A stretch of DNA of 62,770 nucleotides from Actinomycetes bacterium (GCA_030614255.1 JAUWKI010000005.1:1-62770); one strand, 5' to 3'. Shown: positions 40,222 through 49,968, counted from the stretch's first letter. Notes: generated by a model from the letters alone, not told the origin. Made by a program: numbers and translations.

Positions 40222-40564
40222 TGTAAATTCCATCAAGTCTCTCTACTTAATTTTTACTGAGTGCTGATATTGAAATTTGCTGTAATACAATTGTAATTTA
40301 TAGTAATTCATTGTAATTTCCACTTAATCTCCACCAATTACCACTTAATTTCTATCTAATTTCCACTTAATTACAACTTAATTACCCTTATTTTTTCTCT
40401 CCGCTCTCAGCCCTTTAGTCGGTAGTCCGTAGTCGGGAGCAAGTTCAAATAAAAAATAAAAAATAAAAGCTTTTTAACAATCTTACTTTTTAATTTCCGT
40501 GCCTACCGCCGTGCCTACCGGCAGGCAGGGCAGGCAGGTAGTTTTTCATTTTCATTCTCCATTT
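40222..40564. repeat. Intergenic region with helically phased AATT array
   Basis: No gene in 343 bp. From about 40262 to 40392, AATT-centred motifs recur at 10-11 bp: GTAAT at 40282, 40293, 40303 and 40313, then TTAAT/CAAT-type at about 40325, 40335, 40346, 40357, 40368, 40379. The first part (about 40231-40300) is repeated in inverted orientation at about 50330-50420. An AGTCGGTAGTCCGTAGTCGG copy (about 40419) and the GC-rich palindrome copy 5 (40498-40541) follow. Confidence 0.85.
40498..40541. repeat. GC-rich palindromic repeat (copy 5)
   Basis: CGTGCCTACCGCCGTGCCTA, then CCGGCAGGCAGGGCAGGCAG, followed by GTAGTTTTTCATTTT as at copy 2. It lies 24 bp from the ricT stop. Confidence 0.88.
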
Positions 40565-41392
40565 TTATTTAACTTTACCCTCTCGCTTTCCACCTTTAAC
40601 TTTCTCCACTTCTTTTAGTGGTATCTCGTATTTAAAACCATCACTTACTTCCACAGTCAATTTTTCACCAGGAACATTATAATCCACAACTACACCTTCC
40701 CCGTAGTCAGTCTTGACCTTGGTCCCTCTTTTTGGAGCACGTTTTTTAAAATCTTTGTAGACATGCTGTTCATATTTTAAGCAACACATCAATCTTCCGC
40801 AAACCCCGGAAATTTTCAGTGGGTTCAGGGGCAATTCCTGCTCTTTAGCCATGCGAATAGAAACGGGTTCGAAATCTTTTAGGAAAGTTTCACAACAAAG
40901 TTTCCGCCCGCAGAGCCCTAATCCCCCTATCATCTTCGCCTCATCCCTTACCCCCACTTGCCTAAGTTCAATTCGCGTACGAAACACCGAAGCTAAGTCC
41001 TTAACGAGCTCTCGAAAATCTACGCGACTATCGGCTGTGAAATAAAAGATTATTTTACTACCGTCAAAAACACACTCGACATTAATTAACTTCATCGAAA
41101 GCTTGTGTTTTTCAATTTTCTTCTCACAAACCTCAAAAACTTCTTCTTTTTTCGCCTTGTTCTTTTCAAGTTGAGCTTCGTCCTTTTTTGTGGCTTTGCG
41201 CAAAACTTTTTTCAAGGGTGCTGTAATCTCTTCCTCGGAAACATCTCCGGGGGCCATAACTACCTCCCCAAATTCAACTCCCCGAGAAGTTTTTACAACC
41301 ACGAAATCACCCAATTTTAAATCGATATTATCGGGATCAAAATAATAAACTTTACCTGCTTCTTTAAAAACAACTCCAACAACTATGGACAT
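40565..41392 (-). CDS. ricT: PSP1-domain protein RicT (YaaT)
   Basis: The 275-residue protein has the PSP1 C-terminal domain and the cysteine cluster GLGLCGRKLCCETFLKDF and VCGRLMCCLKYE. In Bacillus subtilis this binds Fe-S clusters in the Ric complex with RicA/RicF and affects RNase Y-dependent RNA processing. A basic linker and C-terminal SH3-like tail (TKVKTDYGEGVVVDYN) follow. It sits one base from holB in the conserved tmk-holB-ricT order. Confidence 0.92.
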   Translation of the reverse strand: MSIVVGVVFKEAGKVYYFDPDNIDLKLGDFVVVKTSRGVEFGEVVMAPGDVSEEEITAPLKKVLRKATKKDEAQLEKNKAKKEEVFEVCEKKIEKHKLSMKLINVECVFDGSKIIFYFTADSRVDFRELVKDLASVFRTRIELRQVGVRDEAKMIGGLGLCGRKLCCETFLKDFEPVSIRMAKEQELPLNPLKISGVCGRLMCCLKYEQHVYKDFKKRAPKRGTKVKTDYGEGVVVDYNVPGEKLTVEVSDGFKYEIPLKEVEKVKGGKREGKVK

Positions 41393-42519
41393 TATACTGC
41401 CTCCTGAAGTTTAAATAACATTACTTCTAAAGCTAGCTGTCTGTTAATATTAAACCTCAACATCCGCTTGGTCTCCTGAATAATTTCAAGTGCCCCCTGA
41501 GCTTTCTGCAAAGAAAATCCTTTACCAAAAATCCTTATCTTCTCCACACAATCCGTATTCATTAAGAGGTCTTCATTTAAACATCCAGTAATAATCAAAA
41601 CATCTCTATACCAGGAAGAAAAAATATCTAAGATATCCTCAAAAGCTCTAAACTCCTCTTTACCCCTCTCTCGTTTCTGTTTTTCAATCAATCTTTTCTT
41701 AAAACGAGCGGCATGCGCCCGATTCGCGACAATTTCCTCAACTTCCACTAACTCAATCTCTTGTTTCAATTTAAGCTCACCAATATAATTTCCAACCTCG
41801 GACGTAAGACAATTAGCTTCATTGGCAAGCCCTAAAGCATCCAATCGTTTCAATTTTTCAGCAAGACACAATACAAATTCTCGCCTTTTTAACCTTCTCT
41901 CGGAATTGAGCATTTCGATAGCATTCCCAAAAATTCCCCTGCTTATCTTAGCTACCAATTCTGCTCTGTCCTTATCAACCTCATATCGTCGCACAATCTC
42001 ATCAATTATTACATCGATTGCAATTGGCCTAAAATAAATTTGATAACATCGAGAAACAATGGTGGGAAGCACGCCTTCTAAATTGGAGGTTATAAGTATA
42101 AAAACTACACCATCCGGAGGTTCCTCTAACACCTTTAATAAGGCATTCGCCGCCTCCGCTGTCATTTTTTCGACTTCATCAATTATATAAACCTTGGAAT
42201 CCATCTCAAAAGGCTTTCGGCTAACTTCCCTCTGAACTTCCCGGATCTGTCCAATGGTTATAAAATTTCCCTCCGGTGCAACCTGAATCACGTCCGGGTG
42301 AGTCTCACGAGTTATTTTAACACAACAAGAACACTTCCCGCATCCTTTAGCTTCACAGTTAATGGCACAAGCAAGAACTTTTGCCGTAGTATGTTTCCCA
42401 ACGCTTTGAGGACCCATAAAAAGGTAAGCGTGATTCAACTTTCCTGATGATATGAAATGCTTAAGCTTATTTACAGCTTCCGCTTGCCCTAAAATATCTT
42501 TCCAAGAAGCTATTATCAT
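41392..42519 (-). CDS. holB: DNA polymerase III delta-prime subunit
   Basis: Clamp-loader AAA+ subunit, 375 residues. Walker A is GPQSVGKHT at 36-44; the zinc site is C51-x8-C60-x2-C63-x2-C66; the sensor region contains LLKVLEEPPDGVVFIL. The start overlaps tmk by 4 nt and the stop overlaps ricT by 1 nt. Whether it is strictly delta-prime or a short tau-like subunit is settled by length and neighbours in favour of delta-prime. Confidence 0.94.
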   Translation of the reverse strand: MIIASWKDILGQAEAVNKLKHFISSGKLNHAYLFMGPQSVGKHTTAKVLACAINCEAKGCGKCSCCVKITRETHPDVIQVAPEGNFITIGQIREVQREVSRKPFEMDSKVYIIDEVEKMTAEAANALLKVLEEPPDGVVFILITSNLEGVLPTIVSRCYQIYFRPIAIDVIIDEIVRRYEVDKDRAELVAKISRGIFGNAIEMLNSERRLKRREFVLCLAEKLKRLDALGLANEANCLTSEVGNYIGELKLKQEIELVEVEEIVANRAHAARFKKRLIEKQKRERGKEEFRAFEDILDIFSSWYRDVLIITGCLNEDLLMNTDCVEKIRIFGKGFSLQKAQGALEIIQETKRMLRFNINRQLALEVMLFKLQEAV

Positions 42520-43133
42520 AGAAATTCATTCAACACCTTTACTATTTTTTCATGCACTTCTCTCTCTTTTCCAGTAGCATCCACAATTTGATAGCGCTCG
42601 GAGTAACGTTGAGCAAGTTTCAAAAATCCATCTTGAACACGACGATGAAATTCTATATCCTCTTGTTCTATTCTGTCAGCCTCTTTAGTAGTAGCTCTCT
42701 TTAGACCATCTTCTGTTGGAAAATAAAGAAGGATGGTCAAGTGCGGATTTATATCCTGGGTTGCCCATCTATTAATATCAATGAGTTTACTCAAAGAAAG
42801 TCCCCGTCCAAAACCCTGATAAGCAAGCGTCGAATCAATGTATCTATCGCAAAGAACCAATTTACCCTCTTCCAGGGCAGGAACAATAATTTCGGAAACG
42901 TGCTGAGCTCGGCTGGCCGTATAAAGAAGAACTTCCGCTCTATAATCCATCTCTTTCGTTTCGGGGTTCAATAAAACCTTCCTGAGCTCATCTCCTATCT
43001 CGGTTCCGCCGGGTTCCCTTGTTGTTAAAACATCAAAATTTTTGCCTCTAAGATAGTCCGCAAGCAAATTCATTTGTGTGGTCTTTCCACAACCCTCTAC
43101 TCCTTCAAGAGTTACAAATATCCCTCTGTGCAT
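42516..43133 (-). CDS. tmk: Thymidylate kinase
   Basis: Phosphorylates dTMP to dTDP. The 205-residue protein has the P-loop GVEGCGKT (11-18), REPGGTEIGD and the LID region RATTKEADRIEQED. It completes the dCMP deaminase-ThyX-Tmk route in this window and starts 21 bp after the fumarase beta gene. Confidence 0.97.
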   Translation of the reverse strand: MHRGIFVTLEGVEGCGKTTQMNLLADYLRGKNFDVLTTREPGGTEIGDELRKVLLNPETKEMDYRAEVLLYTASRAQHVSEIIVPALEEGKLVLCDRYIDSTLAYQGFGRGLSLSKLIDINRWATQDINPHLTILLYFPTEDGLKRATTKEADRIEQEDIEFHRRVQDGFLKLAQRYSERYQIVDATGKEREVHEKIVKVLNEFL

Positions 43134-43154
43134 CTAAGCAACACCGCCTTAAAA

Positions 43155-43703
43155 TTATTTTTTCGACTTTCTATTTGAAAATTCCACATAAAAATCTTTA
43201 CCCCTGCAATCAACTCCTACCACTACAGGAAAATCTTTGAGTTCAAGCTCATAGACAGCTTCGGGACCCAAGTCCTCGTAGGCCACAACTCTAGCTCTCT
43301 TAACACACTTAGAGAGCAACGCTGCGGCACCTCCCGTTGCAACGAGGTATATCGCCTTATTCTCTTTTATCGCTCTTTTTGCACTCTCTGAGCGAGGTCC
43401 TTTTCCTATCATACCTTTAAGTCCGCGAGACAGCAGTTCGGGTGTAAATGGATCCATTCGGCTACTGGTGGTCGGTCCAATTGAGCCAATAACCTCTCCC
43501 GGTTTAGCCGGAGCCGGCCCTGCATAAAAAAGCACTTGTCCTCTAATATCTATAGGAAGTTCATCTCCTCTTTTGAGTGCTTCAATGAATCTTCTATGAG
43601 CTTTGTCTCTAGCCGTATATACCACTCCGCTAACAAGAACCTCATCCCCTGCATAGATATCACAAATCATCTCATCATCAAGAGGTGTATTTATCCTAAT
43701 CAT
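43155..43703 (-). CDS. fumB: Fumarate hydratase class I, beta (C-terminal) subunit
   Basis: Two-subunit Fe-S fumarase; this chain supplies the C-terminal domain. The 182-residue protein has GQVLFYAGPAPAKPGEVIGS, IGPTTSSRMDPFTP and VATGGAAALLSKCVK. The related L-tartrate dehydratase beta subunit is similar, but mdh next door favours fumarase. The start overlaps the MFS gene end by 8 bp, with the alpha subunit gene on the other side of that transporter gene. Confidence 0.9.
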   Translation of the reverse strand: MIRINTPLDDEMICDIYAGDEVLVSGVVYTARDKAHRRFIEALKRGDELPIDIRGQVLFYAGPAPAKPGEVIGSIGPTTSSRMDPFTPELLSRGLKGMIGKGPRSESAKRAIKENKAIYLVATGGAAALLSKCVKRARVVAYEDLGPEAVYELELKDFPVVVGVDCRGKDFYVEFSNRKSKK

Positions 43704-45036
43704 TTATCAACTTTACTCCTTTTCTCTCGACTCGAACATTTCGCATAGCTAAAACTCCCGCACAAATAACGGCGACCCCTCCGAGCAAAAGAGTAATCCT
43801 CGAGCCGTTGAAGCGAGCCAAATAGACCAATTGCTGGGGCTGAACAACATTCTCTACTATTTTTTTAAGCACCCGGTTCATAATATCGGCAACGATTCCA
43901 GAAACAGCCAAAGATATCAATAAAAAAACTCTTATCATCGATTCGAAGACACTAAAGACCCGTCCCCTTGTCGAATCATCAACACTCTCATGAACAAGCG
44001 TAAAACCCGTAACATTTAATATTGCAAGATTTACCCCAGCAAATACAATTATAGCAATTACAATTTTATAATATGAGATGCTCGAAAAAGTCACCATTGC
44101 TATCCCGAAGGCCAAAATGGATAGTCCAAATAGTCTGTCCTTGGGAAAAAACCTTCCAATAATCCCCGAAAGAAGACCGCCTATAACGAGACCGACCCCT
44201 AGGGCAGCGATAAGATAACCAAAGCCAGCTTCCCCAATATGTAAAACTTCGTTTGAGTAAACAGCGCCCAATGAATATATTGAACCTCCTCCCAACATAG
44301 CCACACCGATGCAAATAATCATGTATTTAAGTAATTTATTTCCTCTCATGAAGACAAAACCACTCAACAAATCTTCTTTTATCTGAAATAAGTTAATTTT
44401 ACCAAGTTCATGACGTCTCCGATGAGGAAGATGAATGAATGAAAGAGCCAGAGCGGAAAGGAAGAATGTCCCGGCATCTATATAAAACGCCGCATTGGGA
44501 CCTGTCAAACGCTGAAAAAATGGCAAATGTGCCCAAACCGACTCAACCAACAAAATTATGGTGGCCCCAAAAGCAGAACCGATAATCATGGTCAAATAAT
44601 TGGTCGTATACGAAACCGAGTTTGCCGTAAGAACATCCCTGGATTCAACAATGTTTGGAATGCTGGCATCTTTAGAAGGCATAAAAATAATAGAAAAAGT
44701 ATCCAATAAAAAGGCAATAGCATAAATTCCAAAGATGTTATTAATGAAAGGGAGAGTTAAAATCAACAAACCCCTACCGATATCACAGATGATCATCAAA
44801 CGCTTGCGGTCAAACCTATCAACCATGACTCCCGCAAGCGAGCCAAAAAAAAGAGCGGGCAACATTTTGAAAATCATCAATGTGCCCACCGCAAGACCAG
44901 ATTGCGAGAGTTTATATACCAACGAAATCATGGCTATAACGATAATCCAATCGCCTAAATTGGATACCGCTTGACCGAACCAGAGTAAAAGGAAGTTTCT
45001 GTTCTTGAAAAGCTTGGCATATGATGGCTTTTTGAT
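43696..45036 (-). CDS. MFS transporter (MFS_3-type), probable ATC start
   Basis: A twelve-helix major facilitator. Conventional starts begin at ATG 44931, in the middle of helix 1. The frame stays open upstream to ATC at 45034-45036 and encodes the canonical N-terminal block KNRNFLLLWFGQAVSNLGDW; AAAGGAG lies 10 bases before ATC (45047-45053), and no ATG, GTG or TTG exists between. From ATC the protein has 446 residues, including the loop DRFDRKRLMI. Substrate unknown; the gene separates the two fumarase subunit genes. Confidence 0.82.
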   Translation of the reverse strand: MKKPSYAKLFKNRNFLLLWFGQAVSNLGDWIIVIAMISLVYKLSQSGLAVGTLMIFKMLPALFFGSLAGVMVDRFDRKRLMIICDIGRGLLILTLPFINNIFGIYAIAFLLDTFSIIFMPSKDASIPNIVESRDVLTANSVSYTTNYLTMIIGSAFGATIILLVESVWAHLPFFQRLTGPNAAFYIDAGTFFLSALALSFIHLPHRRRHELGKINLFQIKEDLLSGFVFMRGNKLLKYMIICIGVAMLGGGSIYSLGAVYSNEVLHIGEAGFGYLIAALGVGLVIGGLLSGIIGRFFPKDRLFGLSILAFGIAMVTFSSISYYKIVIAIIVFAGVNLAILNVTGFTLVHESVDDSTRGRVFSVFESMIRVFLLISLAVSGIVADIMNRVLKKIVENVVQPQQLVYLARFNGSRITLLLGGVAVICAGVLAMRNVRVERKGVKLIND

Positions 45037-45056
45037 CTTTTGTTAGCTCCTTTCTT

Positions 45057-45902
45057 TCAAAGAACCTTCTCGGCCGACCTCAAAGCACAACATCCAAAAT
45101 TAACTGCAATCGGCAAACAAGCCATGTGGCATGGATAAGTTTCTATATTCACTGCTAACGCAGTGACTTTGCCCCCTAGGCCTCCTGGACCGATACCTAG
45201 ATTATTTATCTCTTCCAGCAAACTTACCTCAAGATTTGAATATCTCTCATCTTCGTTTCTTTCGTTAATATTTCTTAAAAGTGCTTTTTTAGCCAAAAAA
45301 CCGACGCTATCAAACGTGCCGCCAATTCCTACTCCGATAACAACCGGCGGGCAAGGATTTGCCTTTGCGTTCTTTGCGACCTCCAAAACCGTTGATTTTA
45401 TTCCCTTTGGACCATCACCGGGAAGAAGCATTCTAACCACACTCACGTTTTCACTTCCTCCTCCTTTCGGCATAACAACCACTTTCACTGAATCTCCAGG
45501 GACTAATCTCAGCGATATCGCTGCAGGAGTATTATCGCCGGTATTTTTTCTGTCAAAACAGGGGTCATCGACTACCGATTTCCGAAGAAATCCGCTTTTA
45601 TAGCTCCTTTTTACACCCTCATTTATAGCTTCTTCAATCAACCCTCCAACAAAAGAAACATCCTGTCCAATCTCGAGTAAGACATTGACTATGCCGCAGT
45701 CCTGGCATATCGGTAACTTCTCCGACCGCGCTATAACCGCATTTCTAATTATCTGTTGAATGACAGTACGACCAATATCGGATTCCTCAATCTCAAGCGA
45801 TTTTTTTAAAGCAAGGAGTACATCCGGTCTTAAATTATAGTTTGACTCAATACAAAGCTCTTCTACAACTTTAGTTAACTCTCTTACGTGTATCTCCTTC
45901 AA
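45057..45902 (-). CDS. fumA: Fumarate hydratase class I, alpha (N-terminal) subunit
   Basis: The 281-residue Fe-S domain chain carries cluster cysteines in PICQDCGIVNV and near GANPCPPVVIGVGIGG-like NPCPPVVIGV and CHMACLPIAVNFGC. The start is TTG at 45900-45902, 32 bp inside the end of mdh, with AGGAG at 9-nt spacing. It pairs with the beta chain at 43155 to hydrate fumarate to malate. Confidence 0.91.
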   Translation of the reverse strand: MKEIHVRELTKVVEELCIESNYNLRPDVLLALKKSLEIEESDIGRTVIQQIIRNAVIARSEKLPICQDCGIVNVLLEIGQDVSFVGGLIEEAINEGVKRSYKSGFLRKSVVDDPCFDRKNTGDNTPAAISLRLVPGDSVKVVVMPKGGGSENVSVVRMLLPGDGPKGIKSTVLEVAKNAKANPCPPVVIGVGIGGTFDSVGFLAKKALLRNINERNEDERYSNLEVSLLEEINNLGIGPGGLGGKVTALAVNIETYPCHMACLPIAVNFGCCALRSAEKVL

Positions 45903-46836
45903 ATAAATCGCTCCTATGCAATTTCAAATTTTCAATGCCTTCCTTAACCGATTCAGCCGACTTATTTAAAAATGACTGCTCTTCAGGGTTTAGTTTTAAT
46001 TCAATTATCTCTTCTATCCCATCTTTACCAATTTTAGCTGGTACCCCCAGGCAAATATCGTTTAACCCATACTCCCCTTCCAGGTACACACATGCGGGAA
46101 GCACTTTCTTTTTATCTTTTACAATAGCTTCTGCCATCTCGGCCACAGAAGCAGCGGGAGCATAAAAGGCACTCCCGTTCTTCAGATAAGAGACTATCTG
46201 GGCCCCTCCCTTTTTTGTCTTTTCGATAATACTGTCAATTTTTCTCTCTGACAAAAGCTTAGTTAGAGGAACTTCTGAAACACTTGAAAAACGAGGAAGC
46301 GGAATCATTAATTCGCTGTGGCTACCAATAACCAGCGCCGAAACAACACTCATTGGAACACTCAACTCATCAGCAATAAAGTACTTGAATCGAGCAGAAT
46401 CTAAAACCCCAGACATGCCAAAAACTCGATTTTTTTCAAATCCGCTTATTTTAAGAGACAGATAAGTCATGGCGTCCAAAGGATTAGTTACAACAATTAC
46501 TTTTGCGTTCGATGCGAACTTAACGATATTCTCGATAACCAATTTGATAATTTCAGAATTTTTCGTCAGTAAATCAAGACGACTCATCCCGGGCTTTCTA
46601 GCGAACCCAGCGGTCACTATGACTAAATCGGAGTCAGCAATATCTTCAAAGTCATTCGTTCCAAAAATTTTACTATCAAAACCCTCAGAGGAGGAAGATT
46701 GCATCATATCAAGGGCCGTTCCTTGAGGAAGTCCCTCAACCACATCGACCAATACCACTTCCCCCAGGTCTCTTTTTGCTATCAAAAAAGCGCATGTGGC
46801 CCCCACGTGCCCCCCGCCGATTATACTTATCTTCAC
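45871..46836 (-). CDS. mdh: Malate dehydrogenase (LDH-like type)
   Basis: NAD-dependent oxidation of malate. The 321-residue protein has Rossmann IIGGGHVGATCAFL, the acidic residue VLVDVVEGLPQG selecting NAD, the substrate-loop arginines in AGFARKPGMSRLDLL (malate rather than lactate), and GSHSE catalytic His. It overlaps fumA by 32 bp. Confidence 0.94.
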   Translation of the reverse strand: MKISIIGGGHVGATCAFLIAKRDLGEVVLVDVVEGLPQGTALDMMQSSSSEGFDSKIFGTNDFEDIADSDLVIVTAGFARKPGMSRLDLLTKNSEIIKLVIENIVKFASNAKVIVVTNPLDAMTYLSLKISGFEKNRVFGMSGVLDSARFKYFIADELSVPMSVVSALVIGSHSELMIPLPRFSSVSEVPLTKLLSERKIDSIIEKTKKGGAQIVSYLKNGSAFYAPAASVAEMAEAIVKDKKKVLPACVYLEGEYGLNDICLGVPAKIGKDGIEEIIELKLNPEEQSFLNKSAESVKEGIENLKLHRSDLFEGDTRKRVN

Positions 46837-46896
46837 ACTTGCCTCCTAAAGCTAAAATTATCCATATTTATCTCGATTGATAGACCATTAATTATA

Positions 46897-47562
46897 TCAA
46901 TTAAAGGGTTTGCGAATCTTGATTTCGTAGATTAAGCCCTTCACTTTGATTTGTGTATTCTTATTAAAAGACATTTTACCAAGAATTTCTTTAATTTCAC
47001 TGGTTCGATAACTTTTGTCTACCGATCTTCTCGATTTTTCTTTATCAACCGGGTGTAAAATCTTGGTAATCTCATCAAATTCCTTGGGTGTAACATCCCT
47101 TCGGGAATCGATGATGTAAGCACATCCACCTCCAGATAGAACACGATAAATCTCGTTCAACATTTTTTGAACATCAGAAACACATTTTATCATACCGTGA
47201 GAAACAACGACCTCGAAGTAGTTATCTTCGAATGGAATTTCCTGAGCGTCACTTAAGACAAAACGTAAATTTTTTAGACTTTTACATTCGACAAAATTCT
47301 CAGCATATTCAATCATATCCGGTGATAAATCTAAGCCTACGACAGAAGCACCGGGAAGCTTTTTTGCAAACTCCAACGCAAGGAAACCGGGGCCTGTGCC
47401 CAAATCTAAAATTCTTCGAGGAAGTTGAGTTGATTCGGATAATATTCGTGCGATTAAAGGACGGTAAATTCTTTTCACTTTGTCTTTACGTCTAAGAGAT
47501 TCGACATACCGCTTGACCCTATCTTTTCCAATAAGGGGCCCGCTAAAATCCTTAAATTCCAC
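46897..47562 (-). CDS. Class I SAM-dependent methyltransferase
   Basis: The 221-residue protein has motif I ILDLGTGPGFLALEFA (about 51-66), GLDLSPDMIEYA and motif IV VVVSHGMI. It resembles the UbiE/Methyltransf_11 group, but the substrate is unknown. An 11-bp overlap with the small upstream gene suggests coupled translation. Confidence 0.85.
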   Translation of the reverse strand: MEFKDFSGPLIGKDRVKRYVESLRRKDKVKRIYRPLIARILSESTQLPRRILDLGTGPGFLALEFAKKLPGASVVGLDLSPDMIEYAENFVECKSLKNLRFVLSDAQEIPFEDNYFEVVVSHGMIKCVSDVQKMLNEIYRVLSGGGCAYIIDSRRDVTPKEFDEITKILHPVDKEKSRRSVDKSYRTSEIKEILGKMSFNKNTQIKVKGLIYEIKIRKPFN

Positions 47563-47758
47563 TTCCTAGACACCTTTCATGCTCAAACTTTTGTTTCAGC
47601 AGTTCAGATACAACAAACGTTTCCCTTAAACCCTTGCACTTCAAGAACTGAGAAGAGTTAATATCAACAATCATAACATATTCTTTATCGGATACTTCTA
47701 CCATTATCTCACTCTGAAATGCCACAAAACTATCTCCAAGATACATATCGCTGTCCAC
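47552..47758 (-). CDS. Small hypothetical protein
   Basis: 68 residues, beta-rich pattern (VMIVDINSSQFLKCKG) with a Cys/His-containing C-terminus, no membrane segment and no recognised family. The start is GTG at 47756-47758 with a weak ribosome site; ATG four codons later is possible. The only support is coding continuity and the 11-bp overlap with the methyltransferase gene. Confidence 0.5.
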   Translation of the reverse strand: MDSDMYLGDSFVAFQSEIMVEVSDKEYVMIVDINSSQFLKCKGLRETFVVSELLKQKFEHERCLGSGI

Positions 47759-47904
47759 TTTACCAACTACCGATATAACTGGTTTTGCCCAAGCTTCTGT
47801 TTAAAACCAGCTTCTTGATGGCCTATAGTTCTAAAAGAGAAACCAAGCTAAACTGCTACAAGCAACTGATAATTAAAGAAAAGATGGCCAAAGGGGAAGT
47901 TTAT

Positions 47905-49968
47905 CTAACTTTTAGTGGAAGGCTTTTTCGTGGAACAATCCGGATTTATACATGTAATCCACGGTTTTTTTCTTTTATATATAACCTTAATGCAAGGAGC
48001 TTCGCATTCTTTTTCTTCGCAAATCTTGCCAAGCGGAATAATATCACCATACTGAGGTAGAGGATAAGTAGTTTTGCAATCTGGATACGACGAGCACCCC
48101 ACAAATCTCTTTCCCGTCTTTTTGGACTTTATAATTCTGAGTTCACCCTTACAAGCCGGGCACTTGCCAATAATTCTGCTTTCCCTTATACCATTTCTAA
48201 TACCCTCGCTAACTTCAGCCTCTTTTTCCTCAAGAACCTTAACAATAACTCGCAACACACCTCTTGATGCATCAACAATAGAACCTCTTTCCACCTTGCC
48301 TTCGGCTATTAAATCCATATCATGCTCCAATTGCGCAGTGAGAGCAGGATTTGTTATTGCTTCCGCATTTTTCTTCAAGGTGTCCGTAACGGCAATACCC
48401 ACCTCCGTGGGAATTACAGGATCACTGTGAACATAACCTCTATTATAAAGACCTTGTATGATGGAATGTCTGGTTGATTTGGTCCCTAATCCCAACTTTT
48501 CCATCTCTTGAATTAAACGACCTTGACCATATCTTTGGGGAGGCTGAGTTTCCTTCGATTCTAAAATTGGCTTTTTGACTAAAACAGTATCTCCCTCACT
48601 TAAGTGAGGGAGATCTTCGTCTTTCTTCCTTCCGTAACTGTAAAATTTAAACCATCCTTCATCAACAACACGCGAACCCTGCAAAAAGAAAGGCTCTGAG
48701 CGTTTAAGAGCAGGGCATTCAATGCTGATATCAATCCTTGCGCTTTCCATAGATGCCGGAGGAGCTAAAGTTGCTAAAAATCTTCTAACAACCAGTTGGT
48801 AAATCTTCCATTCCTGCGGCTTCAAATCCTCTTCATTTGCCACACCGGTCGGATGAATGGGAGGATGATCGGTAGTTTTTTTCTTTCCTCTTGTGGGAAC
48901 AATTTTATCTTGAGCTAAAATTTGCGCAGCTAAACCACCCAATTGTTTGCTTTTCTTTAAATTAGCTAAAATCTCTTTTAAATTAAGAGATGGAGGATAA
49001 ACTGTATTATCTACTCTTGGATAACTAATTAGTCCATCCATATATAAACCTTCGGCGATACGCATAGCATAAGACGCGCCAACACCCAGCGACGAGGCAG
49101 TAGCCAAAAAACTTGTGGTGTTGAACGGCGCTGGTGGAGAAATTGATTTTTTTGTTCTCTTGGAACAAACCACTACTCCCTTTTTCCCAAGATTAGATAC
49201 TATTTCATCTGCTTCTTTTTTATCCCAAAATTTATCGGTTTTGTGTTGAGCTATAAATTCCTGTTCGTCTTGCTCCGCCTTCAACAACGCTTTAATTTGC
49301 CAATATGGTTTCGATATAAAGAACTTTCGCTCTTTTTCTCTGTCAACCAGAATTGCAAGCGTGGGACTTTGTACTCTCCCCGCAGATAAAAACTGTTTAC
49401 CGAGTCTTTTTGAAGCAAGTGAAATAAAACGAGTTAGAGTAGCTCCCCAAATAAGGTCGATATCCTGTCTGGCTTCACCTGCTTTTGCAAGATTTGCATA
49501 TATCTCTTCAAGGTTATCAAACGCTCTTTTGATTTCATCCTCAGTCAATGCAGAAAAACGAGCCCTTTTTATGGTGGCCTTGGAATTTACTTCTTTAGTT
49601 TTATTTACCGCGTCTACTCCGATAAGCTCACCTTCGCGATCGAAGTCAGTAGCAACAATAATCCCCTTAGCGCTTTTGGCTTGCTTTTGAAGAGCTTTAA
49701 TAATCGATTTCTGAGATGGTATTTTAACTATCTTGGCATCAACAAGTTCAATAGGCTTTACTTTCTGCCAATTACTGTAATCTTCGGGAAAATCTACCTT
49801 TAAAATGTGTCCTTTAAGCCCAATGATGAAGCATTCTTCCCCTTTTTTGTCCTGAAAAGCATAGATTGGAATACCAAACGACTTGCCCGTTGTAACTTTT
49901 CCACCAGACAAAATATGAGCTATTCTCTTGGCCGCATTATCCTTCTCGCTTATTATAAGTTTTGCCAT
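47905..49968 (-). CDS. topA: Type IA DNA topoisomerase, archaeal-type TopA
   Basis: Relaxes negative supercoils. The 687-residue protein has the toprim domain with DFDREGE (108-114) and active-site Tyr316 in GLISYPRVDNT. Two C-terminal zinc ribbons follow: CPACKGE...CSSYPDC and CEEKEC...CINPDC. The N-terminal toprim block (KGHILKVDFPEDYSNW) follows the archaeal topoisomerase I pattern rather than E. coli/Bacillus TopA. It is probably inherited by transfer or shared by a few bacterial lineages; whether it is the only topoisomerase I cannot be told from here. Confidence 0.92.
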   Translation of the reverse strand: MAKLIISEKDNAAKRIAHILSGGKVTTGKSFGIPIYAFQDKKGEECFIIGLKGHILKVDFPEDYSNWQKVKPIELVDAKIVKIPSQKSIIKALQKQAKSAKGIIVATDFDREGELIGVDAVNKTKEVNSKATIKRARFSALTEDEIKRAFDNLEEIYANLAKAGEARQDIDLIWGATLTRFISLASKRLGKQFLSAGRVQSPTLAILVDREKERKFFISKPYWQIKALLKAEQDEQEFIAQHKTDKFWDKKEADEIVSNLGKKGVVVCSKRTKKSISPPAPFNTTSFLATASSLGVGASYAMRIAEGLYMDGLISYPRVDNTVYPPSLNLKEILANLKKSKQLGGLAAQILAQDKIVPTRGKKKTTDHPPIHPTGVANEEDLKPQEWKIYQLVVRRFLATLAPPASMESARIDISIECPALKRSEPFFLQGSRVVDEGWFKFYSYGRKKDEDLPHLSEGDTVLVKKPILESKETQPPQRYGQGRLIQEMEKLGLGTKSTRHSIIQGLYNRGYVHSDPVIPTEVGIAVTDTLKKNAEAITNPALTAQLEHDMDLIAEGKVERGSIVDASRGVLRVIVKVLEEKEAEVSEGIRNGIRESRIIGKCPACKGELRIIKSKKTGKRFVGCSSYPDCKTTYPLPQYGDIIPLGKICEEKECEAPCIKVIYKRKKPWITCINPDCSTKKPSTKS

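Noticed and set aside
47785-48060. 91-codon plus-strand frame over the topA end
   Set aside because: Most of it is antisense to the topA zinc-ribbon coding sequence; no family and no ribosome site.
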